Positions 1 through 10,537 are shown, counted from the stretch's first letter. The stretch: 64,000 nucleotides of DNA from Mesorhizobium zhangyense (GCF_011045115.1 NZ_JAAKZG010000002.1:372001-436000); one strand, 5' to 3'. A program made the numbers and translations. The notes: generated by a model not told the origin, from the sequence alone.

Positions 1-100
1 GACCTTTCTGGAAAGCGCGCGGGCGGAGCTGATCCGGCGCTTTGACGAAGGCTTGCTGCCGCTCACCGAGCGGACGGTTTCCCGGGTCATTACCTTCTGA
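1..100 (+). CDS. C-terminal end of an unidentified protein (5' truncated by window)
   Basis: The second reading frame is open from the window edge to a TGA at 98-100 and encodes about 32 residues ending in ERTVSRVITF. The stop lies 38 bases before tlyA, in the same direction, so the two could be co-transcribed. In many relatives dxs precedes tlyA, but this tail does not look like the end of DXS to me. I do not recognise the family; the upstream sequence is needed. Confidence 0.5.
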   Translation, partial: TFLESARAELIRRFDEGLLPLTERTVSRVITF

Positions 101-138
101 AGCTTGCGTTCCCTGCATGCATTCGCCAATGAAGGCGG

Positions 139-900
139 ATGAACGCCAATTCCAAAATCGAAACACGCCAGAGGCTCGACGAATTGCTCGTCGCGCGCGG
201 CCTGTTTGCCAGCCGTTCGCGGGCGCGCGATGCCATCGAGCGCGGCACGGTGAAGGTGGACGGCGCTGTTGCAGGCAAGGCCGGGCAGGGGGTTTCGGCC
301 GATGCCGTGATCGCCGTGGACGATCCGGCCCAGAGCTATGTCTCGCGGGCCGCGTTAAAACTGATCGCCGGGCTCGACCATTTCTCTATCGATCCCTCCG
401 GCTGCACTGCGCTCGATATCGGCGCTTCTACCGGCGGTTTCACGCAGGTTCTGCTGGAGCGGGGTGCGGCACATGTGACGGCGATAGATGTCGGCCATGG
501 CCAGATGCATCCGAGCCTGAAGGCCGACCCGTGTGTGCGCTGCATCGAGGGGCTGAATGCGCGCGAGCTGTCTGCCGGCGATCTCGATGGGCGCTTGCCT
601 GAACTGATCGTCTCCGACGTCAGCTTCATTTCATTAAAGCTTGCTCTGCCGCCGGCGCTCGATCTGGCGCGGCCCGGTGCGCGGGGCATCTTTCTGGTCA
701 AGCCGCAGTTCGAGGCCGGACGCGAGGCGATCGGCAAGGGCGGGCTGCTCAAGAACCCGGTCGACGCACCGCTGATTGCCGAAGCGTTGAAAGATTGGCT
801 CGATGCGGTGCCGGGTTGGCGCGCCATTGGGATTTGCCCATCGCCCATCGAAGGCAGCGACGGCAACCGCGAATTTCTGTTGGCCGGGGTAAAGGCATGA
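139..900 (+). CDS. tlyA: TlyA family rRNA 2'-O-methyltransferase (hemolysin A family)
   Basis: 253 residues, the usual length for TlyA. An S4 RNA-binding domain occupies about residues 12-60 (RLDELLVARGLF with a downstream basic helix), followed by a FtsJ/RrmJ-like SAM-dependent methyltransferase domain with the cofactor loop ALDIGASTGG at 91-100, a SDVSFISL strand near 160 and a KPQFEAGRE segment. Known TlyA enzymes 2'-O-methylate cytidines in 16S and 23S rRNA; the haemolysin name is historical. Start ATG 139 has an AAGGCGG ribosome site just upstream. The stop overlaps the next methyltransferase gene by four bases (ATGA), indicating translational coupling. Confidence 0.9.
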   Translation: MNANSKIETRQRLDELLVARGLFASRSRARDAIERGTVKVDGAVAGKAGQGVSADAVIAVDDPAQSYVSRAALKLIAGLDHFSIDPSGCTALDIGASTGGFTQVLLERGAAHVTAIDVGHGQMHPSLKADPCVRCIEGLNARELSAGDLDGRLPELIVSDVSFISLKLALPPALDLARPGARGIFLVKPQFEAGREAIGKGGLLKNPVDAPLIAEALKDWLDAVPGWRAIGICPSPIEGSDGNREFLLAGVKA

Positions 901-2138
901 GCACTCAGTTTCAGATCGCGCGCCTCGGTGCACAGGGCGACGGCGTGGCGGACACACCAAACGGTCCTGTCTTCATCCCCTTCGCGCTGGCGGGCGAAAA
1001 GGTGACGGCGGCGCGCGAGAAGGATCGTGCGATGCTGATTGCGGTGTTGGAGGAATCGCCGCTTCGCATCCATCCGGTGTGCCGCCATTTCACCGATTGC
1101 GGCGGTTGCGCTTTGCAGCATCTGGAAGCGCAAGCCTATCTCGACTGGAAGCGCGACAAAGTGGTGCAGGCGCTGAAGAGCCGTGGCATCGAGACGGATG
1201 TTGCAGCAACGGTCGCTTGCGCGTCGCATTCGCGCCGCCGCGCCATTTTCTCGGTGCGCCGCACCGAATCCGGCATGCTGCTCGGCTACAATCGGGCGCT
1301 GTCGCACCAGATCATCGACATCGAGGAATGCCCTATAATCGAACCGGAAATCGAGCGTGCGCTGCCGATGCTGCGGCAACTGGCGGCGCTGCTTTGCAAG
1401 ACCGCACAGCCGTTTCACATGACCGTCACCTATACGGCTTCGGGGCTGGATGTGGCGGCCCAGGACGGCGGCAAGCTCGAGGACAAGGCCCGTATGTTGG
1501 TTTCCGCCTTTGCCATTCGCGAAGGTCTGGCGCGGGTGGCGGCCGATGGCGAGATCATCGTCGAGCCGAAAAAGCCCGTGGTGCTGTTCGGCAATGTGTC
1601 GGTCGCACCGCCTTCGGGCGGCTTCCTTCAGGCTGTCGCGTCAGCTGAAGAGGTCATGGCCGGGTTGGTCGGCGAGCATCTGAAGAAATCGAAGAAAGTG
1701 CTGGACCTGTTTGCCGGCGCGGGCGCTTTTGCCCTGCGGCTTGCGGCAAACTCGGAAGTCCACGCCGTGGAAGGCGATGCGGCGGCCCTTGCCGCACTCG
1801 ATCGCGGCTTTCGATTCGCATCGGGCTTGAAGCGCGTCACGGTGGAAAAGCGCGACCTGTTCCGCCGTCCAATCACATACAAGGAACTCGCGGCCTTCGA
1901 CGGTCTGGTCTTCGACCCGCCACGCGCCGGCGCAGAGGATCAGTGCAAGCAGATCGCGAAATCCGAGGTGCCTCTGGTCGCAGCGGTTTCGTGCAACCCG
2001 ACAACGCTGGCGCGCGATTTGCGCATCCTGATCGACGGTGGCTATCGCTTGAAAAGCGTCACCCCGGTCGACCAGTTCCTATGGTCGGCGCATGTCGAAG
2101 CGGTGGCGCTGCTGGAGAAGCCGAAGAAGCGGCGGTAG
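897..2138 (+). CDS. Class I SAM-dependent 23S rRNA (uracil-5-)-methyltransferase, RlmD/RumA-like
   Basis: 413 residues from the ATG that overlaps the tlyA stop; a longer frame back to 795 is only read-through inside tlyA. An iron-sulfur cysteine set is visible (CRHFTDCGGCALQH near residues 62-75 plus the C of ECPII near 142). The C-terminal half is a Rossmann methyltransferase domain (LDLFAGAGAFALRLA near 265) with the FDPPRAGA loop and the SCNPTTLARDL segment, whose cysteine is the catalytic nucleophile in RumA/TrmA enzymes. An N-terminal TRAM-like segment is short. The exact uracil target (U1939, U747 or tRNA U54) cannot be read from sequence alone, so no symbol is given. Confidence 0.85.
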   Translation: MSTQFQIARLGAQGDGVADTPNGPVFIPFALAGEKVTAAREKDRAMLIAVLEESPLRIHPVCRHFTDCGGCALQHLEAQAYLDWKRDKVVQALKSRGIETDVAATVACASHSRRRAIFSVRRTESGMLLGYNRALSHQIIDIEECPIIEPEIERALPMLRQLAALLCKTAQPFHMTVTYTASGLDVAAQDGGKLEDKARMLVSAFAIREGLARVAADGEIIVEPKKPVVLFGNVSVAPPSGGFLQAVASAEEVMAGLVGEHLKKSKKVLDLFAGAGAFALRLAANSEVHAVEGDAAALAALDRGFRFASGLKRVTVEKRDLFRRPITYKELAAFDGLVFDPPRAGAEDQCKQIAKSEVPLVAAVSCNPTTLARDLRILIDGGYRLKSVTPVDQFLWSAHVEAVALLEKPKKRR

Positions 2139-2145
2139 GTGGCCG

Positions 2146-2847
2146 TTAGCTGCCGAGAAGACGCTCAATGAAAGCCGGCACGATCTTCGTTGCTGGGCCG
2201 TACACGGCTTCATCGAAATTCGAATAGCCCTCCGAGCGTTCAAGATTGAGCTCGACCGTATGCGCGCCGGCTGCCCTGGCCTGCTCGACGAAGCCAGCGG
2301 CAGGATAGACGTTGCCGCTGGTGCCGATGGAAACGAACAGATCGCAGGCATCGAGCGCCTTTTCGATCTCGCCCATGTGGTAGGGCATCTCGCCGAACCA
2401 CACGACATCGACGCGCATCCGCCCCTTCGCCTTGCACCATGGGCATTGCGAGTCGATGGACATTTCCCCCGACCAGGGCCTGCGCATGCCGCAAGCCTCG
2501 CAAAGTGCCGAATTGAGTTCGCCATGCATATGGACGAGTTTCTTCGATCCGGCGCTTTCATGGAGGTCGTCGATGTTCTGCGTCACCAGCAGGAACGAAC
2601 CCTTGAAGGCAGGCTCGAGCCGCGCGAGCGCCTCATGCGCGGCATTCGGCTTGATGCCGAGCATGCGCCGGCGGCGCTCGTTGTAGAAATCGTGAACGCG
2701 GCCGGGATTGCGTGCAAAGCCTTCCGGCGTTGCCACATCGCGATAATCGACCTTGGACCAGATGCCATTCTTGTCGCGAAAAGTGTCGACGCCGGATTCG
2801 GCAGATATGCCGGCACCGGTCAGGACGACGATCCGCTGGAAGGGCAT
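2146..2847 (-). CDS. cobB: NAD-dependent protein deacylase, Sir2 family (CobB type)
   Basis: 233 residues with all sirtuin landmarks: GAGISAESG at 11-19 (NAD binding), TQNIDDLHE, catalytic histidine in HMHGELNS, two CxxC pairs holding structural zinc (CEAC and CPWC), and VVWFGEMP. The small helix reads FYNERRR, giving Tyr55 and Arg58 in the YxxR arrangement that defines class III sirtuins (SIRT5, E. coli CobB), which remove succinyl and malonyl groups as well as acetyl. Convergent with the methyltransferase gene, whose stop is only 7 bases away. Likely role: reversing lysine acylation of metabolic enzymes in the cytoplasm. Confidence 0.9.
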   Translation of the reverse strand: MPFQRIVVLTGAGISAESGVDTFRDKNGIWSKVDYRDVATPEGFARNPGRVHDFYNERRRRMLGIKPNAAHEALARLEPAFKGSFLLVTQNIDDLHESAGSKKLVHMHGELNSALCEACGMRRPWSGEMSIDSQCPWCKAKGRMRVDVVWFGEMPYHMGEIEKALDACDLFVSIGTSGNVYPAAGFVEQARAAGAHTVELNLERSEGYSNFDEAVYGPATKIVPAFIERLLGS

Positions 2848-2896
2848 CAGTTGGAAACATTCCTAGCGTCAGAACGCCTAGTATAAACAAATACAC

Positions 2897-3658
2897 TCAT
2901 TCTTCTCTTATTCTATTTCTAGATGCTTGTTTCAAGACGTCTCTAACGTCATGAAGGTGTTGAATTTGATCAAAGTTGTCCAAATCCAATCCCTTTTCCT
3001 TTGACAAAGGATATCTAATAAAATGCGCAATCGAGTGCCTTACGGCGTTTTCCACGTAGTGACCGAACGACACAAAATCCGATTTATTCCTCAGCATCAT
3101 TGGATTTTCGACAATTCGTCCTATGGAATCTCCCAAATAGCTCGGATGATTTAAGTATCTATCCACGTATTCAATCGCGTAGGCATTTTTTGTATGCGGA
3201 TAAGAAAGAGAATGCCAATAAAATAAAATATTTAAATACAAGCTGCTTGAAGATCTTGCTTCTCTATATATTCGAACAATATCAGATTGTTCCGAGTTGC
3301 GAACAGGCGGTATGTAATAAAATTCATCACTCAATTCACTTACTGGTATCGATCTTCTTTCAACGTATCCTCCTGAGACTTTCTCCAAGTCGAAATGCGT
3401 GCCGTGCGCTATTACTCCGGAAGATAGGATGACCTTACAATCTCTTTCAAAGGAGATTACGCTAAGAAGTTCTGCCAATAGACGATAAGCTTCATTTGCT
3501 TCTGAGTTGTTGTCGTGGCGAAGGATCGTTAGAACCTTGTCCGTCTCATTTTGTTTCCAGCCAGGAATGTAACGAAACTCGCGATTCTTATATCGAAAGA
3601 AATAGTCCTCTTTCTTAAATCCAAGCGAGGTATGAACAGCCAAGGCATACGCAGACAT
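2897..3658 (-). CDS. AT-rich orphan protein with a HEPN-like RxxxxH motif, function unknown
   Basis: 253 residues, no recognised family. The gene is clearly AT-rich (about 35-40 percent GC in lines counted by eye) inside a 60-plus percent GC region, and codon use differs from every neighbour, which suggests recent acquisition. The protein has no signal peptide or membrane segment, is rich in aromatic and charged residues, and carries RHSIAH at 207-212, matching the Rx4H signature of HEPN ribonuclease/toxin domains, near the end of a predicted helical C-terminal half. It resembles, at the level of impression only, MauJ-like or ApeA-like HEPN proteins. It sits alone between cobB and tldD on the same strand; no partner antitoxin is visible. 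AGG lies about 7 bases before ATG 3658. Confidence 0.7.
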   Translation of the reverse strand: MSAYALAVHTSLGFKKEDYFFRYKNREFRYIPGWKQNETDKVLTILRHDNNSEANEAYRLLAELLSVISFERDCKVILSSGVIAHGTHFDLEKVSGGYVERRSIPVSELSDEFYYIPPVRNSEQSDIVRIYREARSSSSLYLNILFYWHSLSYPHTKNAYAIEYVDRYLNHPSYLGDSIGRIVENPMMLRNKSDFVSFGHYVENAVRHSIAHFIRYPLSKEKGLDLDNFDQIQHLHDVRDVLKQASRNRIREE

Positions 3659-3677
3659 AACGTTACCTAGCTAGGGA

Positions 3678-5090
3678 TCACACCCGCGTGCCGCCGAGCG
3701 TCATCTGGTTCATCCGGAGATGCGGCTGGCCGACGCCGACGGGAACGCCCTGGCCGGCTTTGCCGCACATGCCGATGCCGGTGTCGAGCTTCATGTCGTT
3801 GCCGATCATGGTGACGCGGTGCATCGCGTCCGGGCCGTTGCCGATCAGCATCGCGCCCTTGATCGGCTGGGTCACCTTGCCGTTCTCGATCATGTAGGCC
3901 TCGGTGCAGCCGAACACGAACTTGCCGCTGGTTATGTCGACCTGGCCGCCGCCGAAGGAGACGGCATAGACGCCGTTCTTCACCGAAGCGATGATTTCCT
4001 CAGGCGCCATGTCGCCGGCGGTCATATAAGTGTTGGTCATGCGCGGCATCGGCTGGTGGGCGTAGGATTCGCGGCGTCCGTTGCCGGTGGCGTTCATGCC
4101 CATCAGGCGAGCGTTCTGCCGGTCCTGCATGTAGCCGACCAGCTTGCCGTCCTCGATCAGCACGTTGCGGTTGGTCGGCGTGCCTTCGTCGTCGACGGTC
4201 AGCGAGCCGCGCCGCTCGGCAATGGTGCCGTCGTCCACGACGGTAACGCCCTTGGCCGCAACCTGCTGGCCCAGCAGGCCGGCGAAGGCCGAGGTCTTCT
4301 TGCGGTTGAAATCGCCTTCCAGACCGTGCCCGACAGCCTCATGCAGCATGACGCCCGGCCAGCCGCTGGACAGCACTATGTCGAATGTGCCGGCAGGCGC
4401 GGGGATGGCCTGGAGATTGACCAGCGCCTGGCGCAGCGCCTCGTCTGCGGCATGCTGCCAGCTGTCTTCGATGAGGAACTCGCCAAAACCCTTGCGGCCG
4501 CCCATGCCGTAGGAGCCGGACTCCTGCCGGTCGCCTTCGCCGACGACGACGGAAACATTCATGCGCACCAGCGGGCGCACGTCGCGGACGACCTGGCCGT
4601 CGGCGCGCAGGATCTCGACATGCTGCCATGACGAGGCAAGCGATGCCGTCACCTGCCGCACGCGTGGGTCCTTGGCGCGCAGCCACGCGTCGATTTCCTG
4701 AAGCAGCTTGGACTTGGCTTCGAATGAGGGCGACGGGATCGGGTTCTCGTCGGTGTAAAGATGGCGGTTGGTGCGGGCAGGCGCCGCTGCAAGCGTGCCG
4801 GAATAGCCGCCCTTGACCGCCGAGACCGCATCCGAGGCGCGCAGGAGTGCGGCTTCGGAAAGCTCGCTCGAATGGGCATAGCCGCTCGCCTCGCCGGCGA
4901 TAGCGCGCAGCCCGAAACCCTGGTCGGTGTTGAAATTGGCGGTCTTCAGCCGGCCATTGTCGAACATCAGCGCTTCGCTTTCGCTGTATTCGAGATAGAG
5001 CTCGCCGTCGTCGCTGCCGTTTATCGTGTCGCTGACGATCCGGCGGATCTGGTCTTCGGAAATGTCGAATTGGCCGAGAAGGCTGTTCAT
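3678..5090 (-). CDS. tldD: Metalloprotease TldD
   Basis: 470 residues from the ATG at 5090, which is preceded by AAGGCGG at good spacing; a longer frame to 5129 adds 13 residues without a better ribosome site. The zinc motif HExxxH is present as HEAVGHGLEGD, followed by the family segment NRKKTSAFAG and a C-terminal part rich in glycine (FGGGQVDITSGKFVF, GKAGQGVPVGVGQPHLRM). TldD normally works with TldE/PmbA in maturation of modified peptides and degradation of CcdA; tldE is not in this window. Gene order tldD, ialB-like, ctaC is common in Rhizobiales. Confidence 0.93.
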   Translation of the reverse strand: MNSLLGQFDISEDQIRRIVSDTINGSDDGELYLEYSESEALMFDNGRLKTANFNTDQGFGLRAIAGEASGYAHSSELSEAALLRASDAVSAVKGGYSGTLAAAPARTNRHLYTDENPIPSPSFEAKSKLLQEIDAWLRAKDPRVRQVTASLASSWQHVEILRADGQVVRDVRPLVRMNVSVVVGEGDRQESGSYGMGGRKGFGEFLIEDSWQHAADEALRQALVNLQAIPAPAGTFDIVLSSGWPGVMLHEAVGHGLEGDFNRKKTSAFAGLLGQQVAAKGVTVVDDGTIAERRGSLTVDDEGTPTNRNVLIEDGKLVGYMQDRQNARLMGMNATGNGRRESYAHQPMPRMTNTYMTAGDMAPEEIIASVKNGVYAVSFGGGQVDITSGKFVFGCTEAYMIENGKVTQPIKGAMLIGNGPDAMHRVTMIGNDMKLDTGIGMCGKAGQGVPVGVGQPHLRMNQMTLGGTRV

Positions 5091-5174
5091 GGCGGGTCCG
5101 CCTTGTTTTCGAGAAATCAATCGACCCACGATGTAGGCGCGCCGGCCCGTTTCGGCAATGCGCTCGCGCCTATC

Positions 5175-5783
5175 TTACTGGGGCAGGGCGGCAAAGCCTT
5201 CGGCGAAACCCTTCAGGTCGACCGGAATGCCGATGCCTTCTTCGGGCGTCTGGAAGACGATGAAGGTTGCCGACGTACCGGTCTTCAAGGTGTCGAGCAG
5301 CGGCTTTTCGAGGATGACCTCGGCATAGCAGCCGTCGCCGAAGCAGCGCACGAAATAGGCGCGGCCGATATCCTTGCCGTCGACATTGAGGCCAAGGCCG
5401 TTGGGCAGGAGAACGCCGAGCGGCGCCAGGACGCGGAGAATTTCAGCCTTGTTGTCGGCCGTGCGCAGCACGACCACCGACAGGCCCATCTCCGGCCGGT
5501 CCTCGGCAATCACGTTCTGCATCATCACGCATTGCTCGGCGGTAGCGCCGGCCGGCGTGTCGCAGATGATCGACCATGCGCCATGCGTCGAGCGAACGGA
5601 ACCACTCTGCGGCTGGGGTGCCTGTGGAGCCGGATTGGCCGGCGCAGGCGCTGGTGCTGCCTGAGGGGTGGCGGGCCTCGGCGTCGGCGCAGGCTGTTGC
5701 TGCGCGCCCGCCGGGACGACCGTTCCGGACAGAGCGGCGAAAAGGACGACCTTCGCCAAGGTTCTCGAAAGCCGAGATTTCAT
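5175..5783 (-). CDS. Invasion associated locus B (IalB) family periplasmic protein
   Basis: 202 residues from ATG 5783, chosen because GGAG lies 7 bases upstream and the protein then begins with a signal peptide (MKSRLSRTLAKVVLFAALSG, cleavage near PAGA-QQQ). A proline/alanine/glutamine-rich linker (about residues 26-65) leads into the IalB fold: STHGAWSIICDTPAG, QCVMMQNVIAEDRP, PNGLGLNVDGKD, RCFGDGCYAEVIL and a C-terminal IPVDLKGFAEGFAAL. Named after a Bartonella gene linked to erythrocyte entry, but the family is widespread in free-living alphaproteobacteria and its biochemical role is unknown. Confidence 0.88.
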   Translation of the reverse strand: MKSRLSRTLAKVVLFAALSGTVVPAGAQQQPAPTPRPATPQAAPAPAPANPAPQAPQPQSGSVRSTHGAWSIICDTPAGATAEQCVMMQNVIAEDRPEMGLSVVVLRTADNKAEILRVLAPLGVLLPNGLGLNVDGKDIGRAYFVRCFGDGCYAEVILEKPLLDTLKTGTSATFIVFQTPEEGIGIPVDLKGFAEGFAALPQ

Positions 5784-6168
5784 GATGGCTCCATTGCGAA
5801 TCACGGAAAACCATACCGTGACGACAGAAATTATAGGGCAAGACAGTGACCGAACCAGCCAATAGCGGCAGTTTGCCCGTTTTTCCAAGCGAAATTCGCC
5901 CGAATTGCGACTGGGCCGACATGTTTGAAGTGGTGTGGCCGCAATAAGGATTTCTCATCCTCTATAGCGATCCTCCACCGCAAATCCGAAAATACTTTGT
6001 CCATCCGGTGCTTGCGCGCAAAAATGCCGCATGGGTTCTCGTGCTCCTTTCTTGCGGTCGGAAAGAGAGTATGGTTTGAACCACCGCTAGGACCACCGGG
6101 ATTCCCTTTCCGGTGCGGTAGCATATTCGTGCGGCCCGGACGCATGGAATTGGGAGACATTGAGGGCG
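5784..6168. other. Intergenic region between ialB-like gene and ctaC, 385 bases
   Basis: No credible gene on either strand. It must hold divergent promoters for the ialB-like gene (minus) and the cta run (plus). A small inverted repeat CACCGG / CCGGTG at 6094-6099 and 6110-6115 lies about 55 bases before ctaC. I could not assign -35/-10 boxes with confidence. Confidence 0.5.
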
Positions 6169-7035
6169 ATGAGAAAAATCCTTGCAAGTGCCGGAGCTGC
6201 GGCAGCCTTTTTCGCCACCGCTGCAGCCTATGCGGCGCAGCCGACGCCGTGGCAGACGGCGTTCCAGCCGGCAGCCACCGGCATGATGGAGCAGATCACC
6301 TGGTTCGAGCACTACACGCTGTGGTTCATCGTGCCGATCACGCTCTTCGTGCTCTTCCTGCTCGCCTATTGCATCATCAAGTTCCGCGCCAGCGTGAACC
6401 CGGTTCCCTCGCGCACCAGCCATAACACACTGATCGAGGTGGTCTGGACAGTCGGGCCGGTCGTGCTCCTGCTCTTCATCGCAGTGCCCTCCTTCCAGCT
6501 CCTGACGTCGCAATACACGCCGCCGGAAGAGGCCAAGATCACGCTGAAGGCGACCGCCAACCAGTGGAACTGGGACTACGAATACCAGAATGACGAGCCG
6601 CTCTCGTTCAACTCGGCTCTTCTGGCCGATGGTGACCGCGCAGCCGCCGGCAAGGAAGATCGCGGCGCTTATCCGCGTCTGCTGGCTGTCGACAACGAGA
6701 TCGTCGTTCCGATCAGCACGACCGTGCGCGTTCTGGTTACCGCCAGTGACGTAATCCACGCCTTCGCGATGCCGGCCTTCGGCGTCAAGACGGACGCGGT
6801 GCCGGGCCGTATCAACGAGATCTGGTTCAAGGCGGAAAAGGAAGGCCTCTACTACGGCCAGTGCTCCGAGCTTTGCGGCAAGGATCACGCCTATATGCCG
6901 ATCGCCATCCGGGTCGTCTCGGATGCGCAGTATACGACGTGGCTGGCTGCGGCCAAAACCGACCTGAATGGCGCCAACAAGGCGTTGATGGCCGAAATCG
7001 ACAGCACCAGCAAGGTAGCGGTCGCCGGCAATTGA
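6169..7035 (+). CDS. ctaC: Cytochrome c oxidase subunit II
   Basis: 288 residues: signal peptide (about 1-22), two membrane helices (about 48-70 and 90-112) and a periplasmic cupredoxin domain. The CuA site is complete: histidine in VIHAFAMPAFG and CSELCGKDHAYMPI, supplying two cysteines, glutamate, histidine and methionine. It accepts electrons from cytochrome c and passes them to subunit I. A TTG start at 6160 would add three residues; ATG 6169 is preferred, with GGGAGA 11 bases upstream. First gene of a plus-strand run of eight oxidase genes. Confidence 0.96.
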   Translation: MRKILASAGAAAAFFATAAAYAAQPTPWQTAFQPAATGMMEQITWFEHYTLWFIVPITLFVLFLLAYCIIKFRASVNPVPSRTSHNTLIEVVWTVGPVVLLLFIAVPSFQLLTSQYTPPEEAKITLKATANQWNWDYEYQNDEPLSFNSALLADGDRAAAGKEDRGAYPRLLAVDNEIVVPISTTVRVLVTASDVIHAFAMPAFGVKTDAVPGRINEIWFKAEKEGLYYGQCSELCGKDHAYMPIAIRVVSDAQYTTWLAAAKTDLNGANKALMAEIDSTSKVAVAGN

Positions 7036-7058
7036 TGCCGCGACCGGACAGAAATTAG

Positions 7059-8723
<1,665 letters not shown>

Positions 8724-8741
8724 GCGTAGCTGACAAGATAC

Positions 8742-8766
8742 GAGACCGCCGCTCGCCGGCGGTCTC
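8742..8766 (+). terminator. Hairpin between ctaD and ctaB
   Basis: Perfect 10-bp stem GAGACCGCCG / CGGCGGTCTC with a 5-base loop, 18 bases after the ctaD stop. It is not followed by a T run, so partial attenuation or RNA stabilisation is more likely than full termination. Confidence 0.5.
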
Positions 8767-8796
8767 TGCCAAACCGAAAGAGTGGACTGCGTAGGC

Positions 8797-9744
8797 ATGG
8801 CCCTGGTTGACAAGAACACGCTGGATGACGGAGGCTTTCGCATGTCGGAAGCGACCGCCCGCGACTTCATCGAGCTGCTCAAGCCGCGCGTGATGTCGCT
8901 TGTCGTGTTCACGGCATTCGTCGGCCTCGTTGCCGCACCTGTTTCGATCAATCCTTTCATCGCCGTCGTCGCCATCCTGGCGATCGCCATCGGTGCGGGC
9001 GCTTCCGGCGCTTTGAACATGTGGTACGACGCCGATATTGATGCGGTCATGACCCGCACCGCAACCCGGCCCGTGCCGTCGGGCCGCGTTCTGCCGGGCG
9101 AGGCGCTGGTCTTCGGCCTGATCCTGTCGGCACTCTCGGTGATGACGCTGGGCGTGCTGGTCAACTGGCTGTCGGCCGCACTGCTGGCCTTAACCATCTT
9201 CTTCTACGCCGTCGTCTACACGATGTGGCTGAAACGCTCGACGCCGCAGAACATCGTTATCGGCGGTGCCGCCGGCGCTTTCCCGCCGATGATCGGCTGG
9301 GCCGCGGCGACAGGTTCCATCAGCCTTGAAAGCGTTATCCTGTTCCTGATCATCTTCCTGTGGACGCCGCCGCATTTCTGGGCGCTGGCGCTGTTTAAGT
9401 CGCAGGATTACGGCCGCGCCGGCATCCCGATGATGCCGAACGTTGCCGGTGAGGCTTCGACCCGCAAGCAGATATTCGCCTATTCGCTGCTTCTCGCACC
9501 TGTCGGCATGCTGCCCTGGGCCTTCGGCTTCACGACCGCCGGTTACGGCGTCGTCGCCACCGCGCTCGGCATCGGCTTCATCTGGTATGCCTGGAAGGTT
9601 CTGGTCATGCCCGACAGCGATCGCGTCATGAAGCCGGCCAAGGCGCTGTTTGCCTATTCGCTGCTCTATCTCTTCGTCATCTTCGCTGCCTATCTGGCTG
9701 ACAGCGTCGTCGAACGCACGCTGGCTTCGGGAGTGTTGTCATGA
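8797..9744 (+). CDS. ctaB: Protoheme IX farnesyltransferase (heme O synthase)
   Basis: 315 residues with eight to nine membrane helices. The UbiA-family prenyl-diphosphate site is [23 protein letters not shown], and a second conserved loop is [32 protein letters not shown]. It attaches a farnesyl group to heme b, the first step towards heme a for subunit I. ATG 8797 is chosen over the GTG at 8782, since the product then begins MALVDKN as in relatives. The stop overlaps the coxF start by four bases (ATGA). Confidence 0.94.
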   Translation: MALVDKNTLDDGGFRMSEATARDFIELLKPRVMSLVVFTAFVGLVAAPVSINPFIAVVAILAIAIGAGASGALNMWYDADIDAVMTRTATRPVPSGRVLPGEALVFGLILSALSVMTLGVLVNWLSAALLALTIFFYAVVYTMWLKRSTPQNIVIGGAAGAFPPMIGWAAATGSISLESVILFLIIFLWTPPHFWALALFKSQDYGRAGIPMMPNVAGEASTRKQIFAYSLLLAPVGMLPWAFGFTTAGYGVVATALGIGFIWYAWKVLVMPDSDRVMKPAKALFAYSLLYLFVIFAAYLADSVVERTLASGVLS

Positions 9745-9899
9745 TCGAGAACGAACTGGTGACGCTGACTGATAAGCAGAAGAAGGCGCGCCGCAGCCGC
9801 TCGATCGCCATCGGCCTCGGGCTCGCCGTACTTGTGGTCGTCTTCTACGTCTCGACGATCATCAAGTTCGGCCCCGCAATCCTCGACCGTGCGCTGTGA
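9741..9899 (+). CDS. coxF: CoxF-like small oxidase assembly membrane protein
   Basis: A 52-residue gene between ctaB and ctaG: basic N-terminus ([10 protein letters not shown]) followed by one membrane helix ([22 protein letters not shown]) and a short tail [12 protein letters not shown] 9741 overlaps the ctaB stop and the TGA at 9897-9899 is 7 bases before ctaG, so it is coupled on both sides. Position and layout match the small CoxF proteins of rhizobial cta operons; their precise role is not established. Confidence 0.85.
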   Translation: MIENELVTLTDKQKKARRSRSIAIGLGLAVLVVVFYVSTIIKFGPAILDRAL

Positions 9900-9906
9900 G
9901 GACCGA

Positions 9907-10536
9907 ATGAATCGCGAAACACTCGTCGATCCGAAGACGCAGAAATCCAACAAGGTGGTCGCAGGCGTCTGCGCGGCCTTTTTTGCCGGCATGATCGGCA
10001 TGGCCTATGCCGCCGTGCCGCTCTACGCGATGTTCTGCAAGGTCACCGGCTATGGCGGCACGACACAGCGCGTCGACCAGTATTCCGACCGCGTCCTCGA
10101 CCAGAAGGTGACGATCCGCTTCGACGCCAACACGACCGGCGGTCTGCCGTGGAAATTCCAGCCGGTGGCGCGCGACATGTCGATCAGGATCGGTGAAACC
10201 GCGCAGGCCCATTACACGGCTGCGAACATGTTCGACAAGCCGACCTATGGCCGCGCGACCTTCAACGTCACGCCGGAACTGGCGGGTGCCTATTTCAACA
10301 AGGTCGAGTGCTTCTGCTTCACCGATACGACGCTGAAGCCGGGCGAGACGCTCGACATGCCGGTCGTTTTCTATGTCGATCCCGACATCGTCAACGTGCC
10401 GGAACTGAAGGACGTGAAGACGATCACGCTTTCCTATACCTTTTTCCCCATAGAGGGGGTAAAGCCGGTTGCGGCAGCGCCGCAAGCTGGACCAATCAAG
10501 ACTAACGATAATACCGACGGAAACCTCGGGGGCTGA
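9907..10536 (+). CDS. ctaG: Cytochrome c oxidase assembly protein CtaG (Cox11)
   Basis: 209 residues: cytoplasmic N-terminus, one membrane helix (about 18-38, [25 protein letters not shown]) and a periplasmic immunoglobulin-like domain carrying the copper site [13 protein letters not shown]. Cox11 delivers copper to the CuB centre of subunit I. ATG 9907 follows coxF by 7 bases; a longer upstream frame only reads through coxF. ctaE starts 2 bases after its stop. Confidence 0.95.
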   Translation: MNRETLVDPKTQKSNKVVAGVCAAFFAGMIGMAYAAVPLYAMFCKVTGYGGTTQRVDQYSDRVLDQKVTIRFDANTTGGLPWKFQPVARDMSIRIGETAQAHYTAANMFDKPTYGRATFNVTPELAGAYFNKVECFCFTDTTLKPGETLDMPVVFYVDPDIVNVPELKDVKTITLSYTFFPIEGVKPVAAAPQAGPIKTNDNTDGNLGG

Positions 10537-10537
10537 C

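Noticed and set aside
3100-3432. Plus-strand frame of 110 codons in the AT-rich islet, as a possible antitoxin partner
   Set aside because: It is fully antisense to the HEPN-like gene, has no ribosome site that I can see and no antitoxin features.
2862-3672. CCTAG repeats at both edges of the AT-rich islet as insertion-site duplications
   Set aside because: Only five bases in common, with differing flanks and uneven position; expected by chance.
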